DNA from: Rathayibacter sp. VKM Ac-2759
GTDB taxonomy: Bacteria > Actinomycetota > Actinomycetes > Actinomycetales > Microbacteriaceae
DNA: 64,000 bases
Direction: 5' to 3'
Assembly: GCF_009834225.1 (NCBI RefSeq)
Contig: NZ_CP047176.1
Location: 868,001-932,000 of the forward strand
The notes beneath the pieces are model-generated. The model was not told where the DNA came from. It searched no databases and was given only the letters and a program-made list of their open reading frames with translations. The translations under genes were made by a program, and so were the position numbers. This document shows positions 27,514 through 36,079 of this stretch, in pieces (position 1 is the stretch's first letter; the number at the start of each line of letters is the position of its first letter).

Positions 27514-27716
27514 CCGTGCTTATCAGAACCAGCAATGCTGGTGGAGTGTCGGTGCTGAAGCCACTCGTTCCTGGAACGGTGTGCTGGCAGCACCACGTGC
27601 ATGGCGCAGAGCGTCGGAAGCCTCGCGATCGCCTCCTCGGAGGGGATCGGCGGGGCTTCTTCTGCGTCGACGTCAGCGGGTACGGGCGTGCTGTCACGGC
27701 CGTGCACGCCGCACAA
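27504..27716 (-). other. Doubtful small open frame in the gap after tRNA-Tyr
   Basis: The 300 bases between tRNA-Tyr and the SDR gene are less GC-rich than their surroundings. A minus-strand frame here (from a TTG at 27716; open further upstream into the SDR gene) reads with reasonable amino-acid balance, including GVHGRDSTPVPADVDAEEA and LCAMHVVLPAHRSRNEWLQ, but I recognise no family. It would end antisense inside the tRNA 3' end, which argues against it being an intact gene. It may be a remnant. Confidence 0.25.
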
Positions 27717-27814
27717 CTCGGGCTGGATGCCGCGGATCGACGAATTCTTCGCGATTCGGGTCGTCCAGCCTTCGTTGTGCGGGGGATCTGCGCGATACCG
27801 CCGCCGGGTGCGGG

Positions 27815-28663
27815 TCAGACGGAGGCCGGGGGATCCGCGGCGAGGAACTGCGCGAGCGACAGGGGCGCGCGGCCCGTCAGGCGCTCGACGTCTCCGCTCA
27901 CGTGCGCCAGCTCGCCCGCTGCGACGGCGGTGTAGGTGCTGACCCAGGCGTCGAGCTGCCAGCGCGGCGCGTTCCAGCGGGCGCGGGACGCGTAGGCCTC
28001 GTCGAGGGTCTCGTCGACGAAGACGGCGGGGCGGCCCGCCGCGGTCAGGATCGCGGCGATCTCGGCGAAGGTGACCGCTTCAGGGCCGGTGAGCTCGTAG
28101 GTGGCGCCCCGGTGAGCGGTCGGATCACGGAGGATCGCGGCGGCCGTCCGTGCGACGTCCTCCCGGGCGACGACCGCCGCCCGACCTTCGCCGGCGGGCC
28201 CGCGGACGGCCCCGTCCTCGCCCAGCATCGAGGGCAGGAAGTCGAGGTAGAGGTTGTCGCGGAGGAAGGTCCAGGCCATGCCGGACGCGCGGAGCGCCTC
28301 CTCCGTCGCGGCGTGATCGCGGGCGAGGGTGAAGGTCGCGGTCGGGGAGGCGCCGGCGAACGAGGTGTAGACGAGGTGCTCGACGCCGGCGTCCGCGGCG
28401 GCCGCGACCAGGGCGAGGTGCTCCGCCAGGCGGTCCTCCTGCTCCGCGGCCGAGACCATCAGCAGCAGGCGCACGCCCTGGAGCGCGTCGCCGACGTCGG
28501 TGAAGGACGCGCGCACGGTCTCGGCGCCCGGGAGGGACGGTGCGCGCGACGGGTCGCGGGCGAGGAGGCGGAGGGGGAGGCCCTCCTCGGCGAGGAGACG
28601 GGCGACGCGGCCGCCGACGGCTCCCGTCGCTCCGGTGACGGCGATCGGCTGCGGAGTGCTCAT
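27815..28663 (-). CDS. NAD(P)H-binding SDR/NmrA-like oxidoreductase
   Basis: Atypical short-chain dehydrogenase, 282 residues. It starts with the nucleotide-binding loop TGATGAVGG (about 10-18) and an Arg at the end of strand 2 (LLARDPSR) that favours NADP. There is no YxxxK catalytic pair; instead it shows the LVYTSFAGASP and TFLRDNLYLDFLPSML segments typical of the NmrA/QorB quinone oxidoreductase group. Likely a quinone reductase or NADP-sensing protein. ATG 28663 has a CATCAT box 6 bases upstream; divergent from the inositol phosphatase. Confidence 0.85.
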   Translation of the reverse strand: MSTPQPIAVTGATGAVGGRVARLLAEEGLPLRLLARDPSRAPSLPGAETVRASFTDVGDALQGVRLLLMVSAAEQEDRLAEHLALVAAAADAGVEHLVYTSFAGASPTATFTLARDHAATEEALRASGMAWTFLRDNLYLDFLPSMLGEDGAVRGPAGEGRAAVVAREDVARTAAAILRDPTAHRGATYELTGPEAVTFAEIAAILTAAGRPAVFVDETLDEAYASRARWNAPRWQLDAWVSTYTAVAAGELAHVSGDVERLTGRAPLSLAQFLAADPPASV

Positions 28664-28692
28664 CCGTCCATGATGCTCCGCGCGCCGGTCCC

Positions 28693-28698
28693 TAGGCT
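28693..28698 (+). promoter_or_regulatory. -10 box, leaderless start of the inositol phosphatase gene
   Basis: TAGGCT, exactly 6 bases before ATG 28705. Confidence 0.5.
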
Positions 28699-28704
28699 GG
28701 ACGC

Positions 28705-29517
28705 ATGAGCGCCAACTCCTCCCTCCTCGCCATCGCCCGCTCGATCGCCGTGGAGGCCGCGCACCTCGCCCGGCAGCGTCGGCAGGACGGAGTCGAGATC
28801 GCCGCGTCGAAGTCGTCTCCGGAGGACGTGGTCACCGCGGCCGACCGCGAGGTCGAGCAGCTGATCCGGCGGCGGCTCGCGGAGGCGCGGCCCGACGACG
28901 CGTTCCTCGGCGAGGAGTCGGGCGGCGGCGGCGGGACGAGCGGGCTCACCTGGGTCGTCGACCCGATCGACGGCACGGTGAACTACCTCTACGGCATCCC
29001 CTCGTACGCCGTGAGCATCGCGGTCGTCGAGGGCGAGCCGGACCCGGCGACCTGGACGGCTCTCGCCGGCGCCGTGGTCAACGGCGCCACCGGCGAGGTC
29101 TGGACGGCGGCCGAGGGAGAGGGCGCCGAGCGCGACGGGGCGGCCCTGCGCGCGGTGCCGCCCGCCTCCCTCTCGCTCGCGCTGGTGGGGACGGGGTTCG
29201 GCTACGACGCCGGCCGGCGGCAGCGGCAGGGCGCGGTGGTGCAGGAGCTGCTCGGCGAGGTGCGCGACATCCGGCGCATCGGATCGGCGGCGCTCGACCT
29301 CTGCGCGGTGGCGACGGGGCAGCTGAACGCGTACTACGAGCGTGGCCTCAACCCGTGGGATCTCGCGGCCGGGGCACTCATCGCCCAGGAGGCGGGAGTG
29401 CGCGTCGAGGGATTCGGCGGGCGCCCCGCGAGCTCGGACCTGCTGATCGCCGCGCCCGAGCCGCTGTTCGGCGAGCTCGAGGCGCTGCTGCGCCGGCTGC
29501 GCGCCGACGAGGTGTGA
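28705..29517 (+). CDS. Inositol monophosphatase family protein
   Basis: Mg-dependent sugar-phosphate phosphatase of 270 residues. Metal ligands are in GEES (69-72) and DPIDGT (86-91, in VVDPIDGTVNYLYG), and the C-terminal metal Asp is D219 in NPWDLAAGALIAQEAG. Substrates in this family include myo-inositol 1-phosphate, histidinol phosphate and fructose 1,6-bisphosphate; sequence alone does not choose, though the NYLYG variant is typical of SuhB-like inositol enzymes. Confidence 0.92.
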   Translation: MSANSSLLAIARSIAVEAAHLARQRRQDGVEIAASKSSPEDVVTAADREVEQLIRRRLAEARPDDAFLGEESGGGGGTSGLTWVVDPIDGTVNYLYGIPSYAVSIAVVEGEPDPATWTALAGAVVNGATGEVWTAAEGEGAERDGAALRAVPPASLSLALVGTGFGYDAGRRQRQGAVVQELLGEVRDIRRIGSAALDLCAVATGQLNAYYERGLNPWDLAAGALIAQEAGVRVEGFGGRPASSDLLIAAPEPLFGELEALLRRLRADEV

Positions 29518-29639
29518 TCCGGCGCAGGGGTCATGCGGACGCATGCATCTCCGCGCAACGGAGGCGGTGCTCGAGTGCTCCACCGGGCTCGGATCGAGCG
29601 TGACGGGAGCCGGCTCTGGCCGGAACGCGCCCCTGTGGG

Positions 29640-29645
29640 TATCCT
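29640..29645 (+). promoter_or_regulatory. Possible -10 box upstream of the M23 peptidase
   Basis: TATCCT sits at the edge of an AT-rich pocket (29640-29664) that also contains GATAAT. The pocket is the only AT-rich stretch in the 239-base gap and probably holds the promoter; no clear -35 box is seen, and nothing else is recognised in the gap. Confidence 0.35.
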
Positions 29646-29756
29646 TTATGAATTCGTGATAATCGCACAGGATGCGAGAGCGGATGCCCGAGAAGCGCTT
29701 CGACCCCTGACGCAGCACCTTCTCCCTCCCCGACCCCGACGGAAGATCCCGATTTC

Positions 29757-30707
29757 GTGAGCCCCGATTCGCCCTCCCCCGCTGCCTCCGCATCGACCCC
29801 CGGCGAATCGACCCCACCCCTCTCCCGTCGCGAGGCCCGCGAGCGCGAGCGCACTGCAGCGCTCGCCGCCGAGGTCACCGCCGAGGGGGTCACGGCCACC
29901 CCCGCCGAGCTGCGCGAGGCCGAGCGCCGCATCGCCGCCTCGAGGACGACTCCGCCCGCCCCCGTCGCCGCGCCCAGGGTCGCGCCGCTGCGCCCCGTCC
30001 GCGGAGGCAGGCGCCTCGGCGGTCTCGTCGCGCTCTCGTTCGCCGCGGCCATCGTCGCCGCGACCTCCGTGCCTGCGACGTCGCTCCTGACGGCCGAGGA
30101 CGTGCAGGCGCAGGGGCTGGCGTCGGTCGCCTCTGACGAGGCGCGCGGCTCGCAGTCGTTCACGACCGGCGAGGTCAGCGCCGAGACGGTGGCGCGCGAC
30201 GGGTTCGGCGTGCAGGAGCGGAAGACCCAGACGAACATCGCGGCGATCGGCCGCACGTCGGACACGGGCTTCACCAACGACCCCACCGCCTCGGTGCAGT
30301 GGCCCTTCGCGGTCGGCGTCCCCGTCGGCGACCGCTTCGGCTACCGCAACTGCGCCGGCTGCTCCGTGAACCACGGCGGCACCGACTTCAACCCGGGCGA
30401 CGGCTCGCCGATCCAGTCGATCGCCGACGGGGTCGTCCGGACGGTCGTCGACGGCGAGGGCTCGCTCGGCGTGCACGTGATCGTCGACCACGAGATCGAC
30501 GGCCAGCTCGTCTCGAGCGTTTACGCGCACATGCAGCACGGCTCGGCCGCGGTCAGCGAGGGCGACCCGGTCAAGGTCGGTCAGCTGCTCGGGCTCGTCG
30601 GCACGACCGGCATGTCGACCGGCCCGCACCTGCACTTCGAGATCCGCCTCGACGGGACGACGAAGGTCGACTCGTACCTCTGGCTGAAGGCCAACGCGAA
30701 CCGCTGA
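29757..30707 (+). CDS. M23 family metallopeptidase (cell-wall endopeptidase)
   Basis: Membrane-anchored peptidoglycan hydrolase, 316 residues. A charged cytoplasmic head of about 85 residues (Arg/Glu-rich, probably helical) precedes one membrane helix (about 89-109), a linker, and a LytM/M23 domain from about 180. Zinc ligands are H206 and D210 (NHGGTDF) and H293 in the HLHF motif, with H258 and H291 catalytic, all intact, so the enzyme should be active on peptide cross-bridges. GTG 29757 lacks a strong ribosome binding site. It is convergent with the GH13 gene 12 bases away. Confidence 0.92.
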   Translation: MSPDSPSPAASASTPGESTPPLSRREARERERTAALAAEVTAEGVTATPAELREAERRIAASRTTPPAPVAAPRVAPLRPVRGGRRLGGLVALSFAAAIVAATSVPATSLLTAEDVQAQGLASVASDEARGSQSFTTGEVSAETVARDGFGVQERKTQTNIAAIGRTSDTGFTNDPTASVQWPFAVGVPVGDRFGYRNCAGCSVNHGGTDFNPGDGSPIQSIADGVVRTVVDGEGSLGVHVIVDHEIDGQLVSSVYAHMQHGSAAVSEGDPVKVGQLLGLVGTTGMSTGPHLHFEIRLDGTTKVDSYLWLKANANR

Positions 30708-30719
30708 TCGCCGCGCGCC

Positions 30720-32435
30720 TCAGTCGGCGTGCAGCCAGACCGTCGTGTCGCCCGGGAGCGTCGGCTCGTGCAGCTCCTCCGACGAGACGAGCACCGTTCC
30801 CACCGGGATCTCGACCGGGGCCGAGCCGGTGTTCGCGATGACGGTGACGCCGCCGTTGCGGAACGCGACGACCTCCTCCGGATAGCCCTCGAGCCACTCG
30901 ACGGAGCCGGCGCCCAGCTTCTCGGAGCGGCGCAGCGCGAGCAGCGAGCGGTAGAGCTCGAGCGTCGAGCCCGCGACTCCGCGCTGGCTCTCGCGGGCGT
31001 AGGGCGCCCAGTCGAGAGGCTGCGGGAGCCAGGAGGCGCCGCCGTCGTTGAACCGGTAGGCGGGCGCGCCGGCCTCCCAGGGCAGGGGCACGCGGCAGCC
31101 GTCGCGGCCGTAGCGCTCGCCGCTCGTGCGGAACCAGGTCGGGTCCTGACGGGCGTCGTCGGGCAGGTCGATCGCCTCGGGGAGGCCGAGCTCCTCGCCC
31201 TGGTAGACGTAGGCCGAGCCGGGGAGCGCCAGCATCAGCGCCGACGCGGCCCTCGCGCGGCGCAGGCCCAGCACGGGGTCGGGCAGCCCGGGCGTGCGCG
31301 GGCCGATGCCGTAGCCCTGCGGATTGTCGGACGTCAGCGCCAGGCGGCTGGCGTGCCGGACGACGTCGTGGTTCGAGAGCACCCACGTCGACGGCGCGCC
31401 CACGCGGGCGAACGCCGTGAGGGAGGAGTCGACGATGTCGCGCAGGGCCGGCCCCTCCCACGGCGTCTCGAGGTAGGCGAAGTTGAAGGCCTGGTGCATC
31501 TCGTCCGGGCGGACCCAGCGCGCGAGCTTCGAGAGCGGCTGCACCCACGCCTCCGCGCAGAGCACGCGGTCGTCGGGGTACTCGGCGAGCAGCGCGTGCC
31601 AGTCGCGGTAGATCTCGTGCACGCCGTCCTGGGCCCAGTAGGGCGCGGTCTCCGGATCCTCGCCGTCGGCGGGGGCGACGCCTCCCATCGAGCCGCTGTC
31701 GGCGGGCGGGGTGTAGTCGGGCAGGCCGTCGGCCTTGATCATGCCGTGCGCCACGTCGACCCGGAAGCCGTCGACGCCGCGGTCGAGCCAGAAGCGCAGG
31801 ACCTCGCGGAAGCGCTCGCGCACCCACTCGTTCGTCCAGTCGAAGTCGGGCTGCGAGGTGTCGAAGAGGTGCAGGTACCACTGGCCCGCCGTGCCGTCGG
31901 CCTCGGTGACGCGCGTCCAGGCGGGACCGCCGAAGACCGACTCCCAGTTGTTCGGGGGCAGCTCGCCCGCGGCGCCGCGGCCGTCGCGGAACAGGTAGCG
32001 CGCCCGCTCGGCACTGCCCGCGGGGGCCGCGAGCGCCTCCTGGAACCAGCGGTGCGCGCTCGAGGAGTGGTTGGGGACGAGGTCGACGATGATGCGGATG
32101 CCGAGCGCGTGCGCTCGCGCGAGCATCTCATCGAAGTCGGAGAGCGTGCCGAAGAGCGGATCGACGTCGCAGTAGTCGGCGACGTCGTAGCCCGCGTCCT
32201 TCTGCGGGGAGGTCATGAAGGGCGAGAGCCAGATCGCGTCGACGCCGAGCTCGGCGAGGCTCTCGAGGCGCGAGGTGATGCCAGGCAGGTCGCCGATGCC
32301 GTCGCCGTTCGCGTCCGCGAACGAGCGCGGGTAGATCTGGTAGATGACCGCGGTGCGCCACCACTCCGAGCCGGGACGGCTCGTGCGGGCGGGGGAGTTC
32401 TCGGGCGCGCCGGAGAGAGCGGAGTCCAGGGTCAT
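30720..32435 (-). CDS. Alpha-glucosidase, GH13 (oligo-1,6-glucosidase-like)
   Basis: Cytoplasmic exo-glucosidase, 571 residues, complete. The (beta/alpha)8 barrel motifs are DLVPNHSS (118-125), nucleophile D227 in GFRVDVAH, acid/base E295 in CAEAWV, and D357 in SNHDVV. The QIYPRSFADANGDGIGDLPGI opening is typical of maltase/isomaltase enzymes. Val follows the nucleophile; in characterised yeast isomaltase Val at this place goes with alpha-1,6 specificity and Thr with alpha-1,4, so isomaltose-type substrates are suggested. ATG 32435 has TATCCT 7 bases upstream. Confidence 0.92.
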   Translation of the reverse strand: MTLDSALSGAPENSPARTSRPGSEWWRTAVIYQIYPRSFADANGDGIGDLPGITSRLESLAELGVDAIWLSPFMTSPQKDAGYDVADYCDVDPLFGTLSDFDEMLARAHALGIRIIVDLVPNHSSSAHRWFQEALAAPAGSAERARYLFRDGRGAAGELPPNNWESVFGGPAWTRVTEADGTAGQWYLHLFDTSQPDFDWTNEWVRERFREVLRFWLDRGVDGFRVDVAHGMIKADGLPDYTPPADSGSMGGVAPADGEDPETAPYWAQDGVHEIYRDWHALLAEYPDDRVLCAEAWVQPLSKLARWVRPDEMHQAFNFAYLETPWEGPALRDIVDSSLTAFARVGAPSTWVLSNHDVVRHASRLALTSDNPQGYGIGPRTPGLPDPVLGLRRARAASALMLALPGSAYVYQGEELGLPEAIDLPDDARQDPTWFRTSGERYGRDGCRVPLPWEAGAPAYRFNDGGASWLPQPLDWAPYARESQRGVAGSTLELYRSLLALRRSEKLGAGSVEWLEGYPEEVVAFRNGGVTVIANTGSAPVEIPVGTVLVSSEELHEPTLPGDTTVWLHAD

Positions 32436-32442
32436 GGCGACA

Positions 32443-32448
32443 AGGATA
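32443..32448 (-). promoter_or_regulatory. -10 box, leaderless start of the GH13 gene
   Basis: TATCCT on the minus strand, 7 bases before ATG 32435. Confidence 0.5.
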
Positions 32449-32488
32449 TCCGCAGCCCGTCGCGGCTCCTCCGCCCGCTCGGCTGCCC

Positions 32489-32494
32489 TAGGGT
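32489..32494 (+). promoter_or_regulatory. -10 box, leaderless start of the small membrane protein gene
   Basis: TAGGGT, exactly 6 bases before GTG 32501; the same box and spacing as the prenyl synthase gene. Confidence 0.5.
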
Positions 32495-32500
32495 CGACGG

Positions 32501-32686
32501 GTGAGCGACGAGACCCCCGAGCAGGCCCGAGCCCGACGCCGGAGGGCGCTGCTCTGGGTCGTGCCGCTGCTCGCGCTGCTGATCGGCGGACTGCTGGCGG
32601 TGACCCTCGCGATCGGAGGCTTCGCCGCGCGCTCCATGACCGGCGCCCAGCCGGTCACCCCGGTGCAGACGATCCGGACGGCCTAG
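32501..32686 (+). CDS. Small single-pass membrane protein
   Basis: A 61-residue protein: an acidic/basic N-terminus (DETPEQARARRRR), one membrane helix at about residues 17-43 (LLWVVPLLALLIGG onward), and a short polar tail. No family recognised. It is credible as a gene because of its own leaderless promoter, the positive-inside pattern and the clean stop. It is convergent with mrpG, and both stop codons share the same CTAG tetranucleotide. Confidence 0.65.
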   Translation: MSDETPEQARARRRRALLWVVPLLALLIGGLLAVTLAIGGFAARSMTGAQPVTPVQTIRTA

Positions 32687-33153
32687 GCCGTCGCGGCGGG
32701 CCCGTGCTCGTCCTCGGGCTGCGGCGCCGTCGAGCGCTCCGCCGCCTCCTCGGAGGCGTGCGCCGTCTCCGGCCCCGTCTTCGCCTGCTCGTCGGCCCGG
32801 CTGACCGCGTCGGCCAGCTCGTCGGCGACGAGGAACCCCATCGAGACCGCCTCGGCCCGGTAGGCCGCGCGGCCGACCATGTGCGCCGAGACGGGGACGG
32901 TCAGCAGCTGGAAGCCGATGACCAGCACCACGGTGCCGGCGGCGGCGAAGCCCGGGTTGCGGATGGCGACGGCCAGCATCACGCAGATGAGTCCGAGCAC
33001 CTGCGGCTTGGTGCCGGCGTGCATGCGCGAGAGCAGGTCGTCGAAGCGGAGGAGGCCGATCGCGGCGACCAGCGACAGCACGGCGCCCGCGGTGACGAGC
33101 ACGGCGGTGACGATGTCCCAGAACGCGTCCAGAGTGGAACTGTCGAGACCCAT
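32683..33153 (-). CDS. mrpG: Na+/H+ antiporter subunit MrpG
   Basis: Last subunit of the Mrp/Mnh cation/proton antiporter. Three membrane helices occupy about residues 8-95, with the family's LLRFDDLLSRMHAGTKPQVLGL signature in the first loop. The C-terminal 60 residues form a charged, Ala/Glu-rich cytoplasmic tail absent from short MrpG proteins. ATG 33153 follows AGGAGG. It starts 1 base past the end of mrpF in the operon order A-C-D-E-F-G. Confidence 0.93.
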   Translation of the reverse strand: MGLDSSTLDAFWDIVTAVLVTAGAVLSLVAAIGLLRFDDLLSRMHAGTKPQVLGLICVMLAVAIRNPGFAAAGTVVLVIGFQLLTVPVSAHMVGRAAYRAEAVSMGFLVADELADAVSRADEQAKTGPETAHASEEAAERSTAPQPEDEHGPAATA

Positions 33154-33154
33154 G

Positions 33155-33421
33155 TCAGTCCTCCTCGCGGTTGGCCATGAACTTCGCGACGCTGATCGAT
33201 CCGAAGACCGCGAACAGCGCGAGGCCGAGGGCGACGGGCAGCGTCGTCGCGTGCTGGTTGACCGCCATCTCGGCGCCCAGCCCGCAGATGATGGTCGCGA
33301 CGAGCACATCGGCGGCGACCACGCGGTCGAGGATCGAGGGTCCGCGGAGGATGCGGACGAGGGAGAGCAGGGTCGCCGCTCCGAAGAGGGGGACGAGGAT
33401 CCAGGCGAGCCAGTCGATCAT
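33155..33421 (-). CDS. mrpF: Na+/H+ antiporter subunit MrpF
   Basis: 88-residue protein with three membrane helices and the RGPSILDRVVAADVL motif that defines MrpF. It starts inside the last codons of mrpE (4-base ATGA overlap), so it is translationally coupled. Confidence 0.93.
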   Translation of the reverse strand: MIDWLAWILVPLFGAATLLSLVRILRGPSILDRVVAADVLVATIICGLGAEMAVNQHATTLPVALGLALFAVFGSISVAKFMANREED

Positions 33422-33990
33422 CGCAGCGCCCCCGCTCCCTCGTCGAGCGGCCGGTTCACGCGCGCCACGTCCTCGCGCGAGCCGATGGCGCGGACGATGC
33501 GCGCCTCGGTCTGCAGCACCGTGCGCCGCACCTCCTCGATGCGGTGGCCCTCGTCGTGGGTCACGCCGAGCACGTGCAGGTAGAGCACGTTCTGCTGCGG
33601 GTCGACGTCGATCACGAGCGAGCCGGGGACGAGCGAGACGGCCTCCGTGGTCCAGACCAGCATGCCCTCGGAGCGGCTGCGCAGGTGCACGGCGACGATC
33701 GCGTTGTGCACGGGCACCGGCAGCGTGAGGATCTGCCACGACACCTTCACCGAGGCGATCGCGATGTCGGCGGCCAGGCGCAGGAGGAAGACCAGCAGGC
33801 ACCAGGGGTTCACCCGGTTCGAGAACTCGACCGGGGGCAGGTAGAAGACCCGCGTGATCAGCAGCGCGACGAGGAAGCCCGAGACGATCGAGAGCACGGA
33901 GACGTCGTCCCAGAGCAGCACCCAGATGCCGACGAGGGTGACGAACATCGCGAAGCGGTTCCAGAAGTCGACGCGGCGGCGCGGGCTCAT
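33418..33990 (-). CDS. mrpE: Na+/H+ antiporter subunit MrpE
   Basis: 190-residue subunit with two or three N-terminal membrane helices and a soluble C-terminal domain (SLVPGSLVIDVDPQQNVLYLHVLGVTHDEG), the hallmark of MrpE. It overlaps both mrpD and mrpF by 4 bases. Confidence 0.93.
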   Translation of the reverse strand: MSPRRRVDFWNRFAMFVTLVGIWVLLWDDVSVLSIVSGFLVALLITRVFYLPPVEFSNRVNPWCLLVFLLRLAADIAIASVKVSWQILTLPVPVHNAIVAVHLRSRSEGMLVWTTEAVSLVPGSLVIDVDPQQNVLYLHVLGVTHDEGHRIEEVRRTVLQTEARIVRAIGSREDVARVNRPLDEGAGALR

Positions 33991-35582
33991 CGCGGCCCCT
34001 CCTCACCGAAGGACGAGTCGCGGTAGACGGTCGCGATGTAGGTCGACGGGTCGGCGATCGCCTCGGCGGCGTGCTCGCTCGCGTCGTAGAGCGGGCCGGC
34101 GCCGATCGTCAGCACCACGCTGACGAGCACCATCCCGGCGGTCGCGAGCACCATCATCGGCGGCGAGTGGCGGGTGCGGACCGTCCCGGTGTCGTGCGGG
34201 TCCTCCTGCAGCTGGTCGATCAGGGGCGACTCGTAGCCGGGCACCTCCTCCTGGCGGCGCCAGAACGCCATGTTCCAGACGCGGGCGACGGCGTAGAGGG
34301 TGAGCAGCGAAGTGATCGCTCCCGCTCCGATGACGGCCCAGATCAGCCAGTTCGGCTGCTCGACGGCCGACTCCGTGCCGGCGACGAAGAGGCCGACCTT
34401 GCCGAGGAACCCGGTGAACGGAGGGATGCCGCCGAGGTTCATCGCGGGGATGAAGTAGAGCAGCGCGAGCAGCGGCGAGGCCTTGAGCAGCCCGCCGAGC
34501 CGGAGGATCGAGGTCGTCCCTCCGACGCGCTCGATCAGCCCGGTGGCGAGGAACAGGGTGGTCTGCACGGTGATGTGGTGGATCACGTAGAAGATCGTCG
34601 CGGCGTAGCCCGCCTGCGTGCCGATCGCGATGCCGAACACCATGTACCCGATGTGCGAGACGAGCGTGAACGACAGCATCCGCTTGATGTCGGCCTGCGC
34701 GACCGCGCCGAGGATGCCGACGATCAGCGTGAGCAGGGCGACCACCAGCAGGACCTCGCTGAGCGCGCCTCCGGGGAACAGCAGCGTCTCGGTGCGGATC
34801 AGCGCGTAGACGCCGACCTTCGTGAGCAGGCCCGCGAACACCGCGGTGACGGGGGCGGGGGCGGTCGGGTACGAGTCCGGCAGCCAGAACGACAGCGGGA
34901 AGACCGCCGCCTTGATCCCGAAGCCCAGCAGCAGCATCACGTGCAGCACCAGCTGCACATCGGCGGGCAGCTCGGCGATCCGGATCGAGAGCTGCGCCAT
35001 GTTGACGGTGCCGGTCGCGCCGTAGAGCAGGCCGATCGCCGAGAGGAAGAAGACGCTCGAGACCAGGCTGACGACCACGTAGGTCGTGCCCGCCCGGATG
35101 CGCGGGGCGGTGCCGCCGAGGGTGATCAGCACGTAGCTGGCCGCGAGCAGGATCTCGAAGCCGACGTAGAGGTTGAAGAGGTCGCCCGCGACGAAGGCGT
35201 TGAGGATGCCCGCCGAGAGGATCAGGTAGGTCGGGTGGAAGATCGTGACCGGCGTCTCGCGGTTGCCGTCGACGAGGCCCTGGCCGACCGAGAAGAGCAG
35301 GACGCCGAGCAGCGTGATCGACGTGATGACGAGCATCAGCGCGGCGAGCGGATCGACGACGAGCACGATGCCCCACGGCGGCTCCCAGCCGCCCACGTAG
35401 ACGGCGTCGCCGCCTCCGTCACCCGACAGCACGATCACGAGCATCACGGAGGAGATCACGAGGACCGCCGAGAGCGTGACGATGTTGACGAGGATCTGCG
35501 CGCGGCGGTGGCGGCCGAGGATCAGCGCGACGGCGGCTCCCAGCAGGGGGAGGGTGACGACGAGGGGGATCAGCGCGGTCAT
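33987..35582 (-). CDS. mrpD: Na+/H+ antiporter subunit MrpD
   Basis: 531-residue subunit homologous to complex I NuoN/NuoM proton channels. About fourteen helices are visible, including the conserved lysine-bearing GIKAAVFPLSFWLPDSYPTAPAPVTAVFAGLLTKVGVYAL and a later SHIGYMVFGIAIGTQ. The C-terminal 80 residues are a cytoplasmic loop (QLQEDPHDTGTVRTRHSP) with a final helix. It overlaps mrpC and mrpE by 4 bases each. Confidence 0.94.
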   Translation of the reverse strand: MTALIPLVVTLPLLGAAVALILGRHRRAQILVNIVTLSAVLVISSVMLVIVLSGDGGGDAVYVGGWEPPWGIVLVVDPLAALMLVITSITLLGVLLFSVGQGLVDGNRETPVTIFHPTYLILSAGILNAFVAGDLFNLYVGFEILLAASYVLITLGGTAPRIRAGTTYVVVSLVSSVFFLSAIGLLYGATGTVNMAQLSIRIAELPADVQLVLHVMLLLGFGIKAAVFPLSFWLPDSYPTAPAPVTAVFAGLLTKVGVYALIRTETLLFPGGALSEVLLVVALLTLIVGILGAVAQADIKRMLSFTLVSHIGYMVFGIAIGTQAGYAATIFYVIHHITVQTTLFLATGLIERVGGTTSILRLGGLLKASPLLALLYFIPAMNLGGIPPFTGFLGKVGLFVAGTESAVEQPNWLIWAVIGAGAITSLLTLYAVARVWNMAFWRRQEEVPGYESPLIDQLQEDPHDTGTVRTRHSPPMMVLATAGMVLVSVVLTIGAGPLYDASEHAAEAIADPSTYIATVYRDSSFGEEGPR

Positions 35583-36079
35583 CGGTCCTCCTTCCTGTCA
35601 TCGGTCATGGCGCTCTCGCCGTGCTTGGCCGCGGTGCCCTCGTCGCTCGACTCGAGCAGCACGTCGAGCGCCCGGTCGTCGGCCGTGGTCTGGGCCGAGA
35701 TGCCGGCCGCGTCGGCGCGGACCGAGGTATCGGTCTCGTCGTCCTCGACCTGGTCGGCGTTGGCGAGGCGCCAGCGCCGGTAGATCATCGCGAGGAGGAA
35801 GGCCGAGACGCCGAACGTGATCACGATCGCCGTCAGGATGAGCGCCTGGGGGAGCGGGTCGGCCATCTCGTCGGCGATCTGCTCGTACGAGCGGCCGTCG
35901 TCGGTGACGAACGGGGCGACTCCGGCCCGGCCCGCCATCAGCAGGATCAGGATGTTGGTCGCGTTGCCGATCAGGAGGAAGCCGATCAGGATGCGGGTCA
36001 GGCTGCGCTCGAGCATCTGGTAGACGCCCGCGGCGTACAGCACCGCCATCACGACGACGAGGACGAGGGTGATGCTCAT
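35579..36079 (-). CDS. mrpC: Na+/H+ antiporter subunit MrpC with long C-terminal tail
   Basis: NuoK-like subunit. Three membrane helices (about 3-21, 28-50 and 78-100) contain the family's GFLLIGNATNILILLMAG and DPLPQALILTAIVITFGVSAF segments. From about residue 107 a 60-residue acidic hydrophilic tail follows, making the protein 166 residues against about 115 in most bacteria. Four-base overlaps join it to mrpA and mrpD. Confidence 0.93.
   Translation of the reverse strand: MSITLVLVVVMAVLYAAGVYQMLERSLTRILIGFLLIGNATNILILLMAGRAGVAPFVTDDGRSYEQIADEMADPLPQALILTAIVITFGVSAFLLAMIYRRWRLANADQVEDDETDTSVRADAAGISAQTTADDRALDVLLESSDEGTAAKHGESAMTDDRKEDR

Noticed and set aside
29590..29756. c-di-AMP (ydaO-type) riboswitch before the M23 peptidase
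   Set aside because: Such riboswitches precede many actinobacterial cell-wall hydrolases, but the conserved core segments are not found here.
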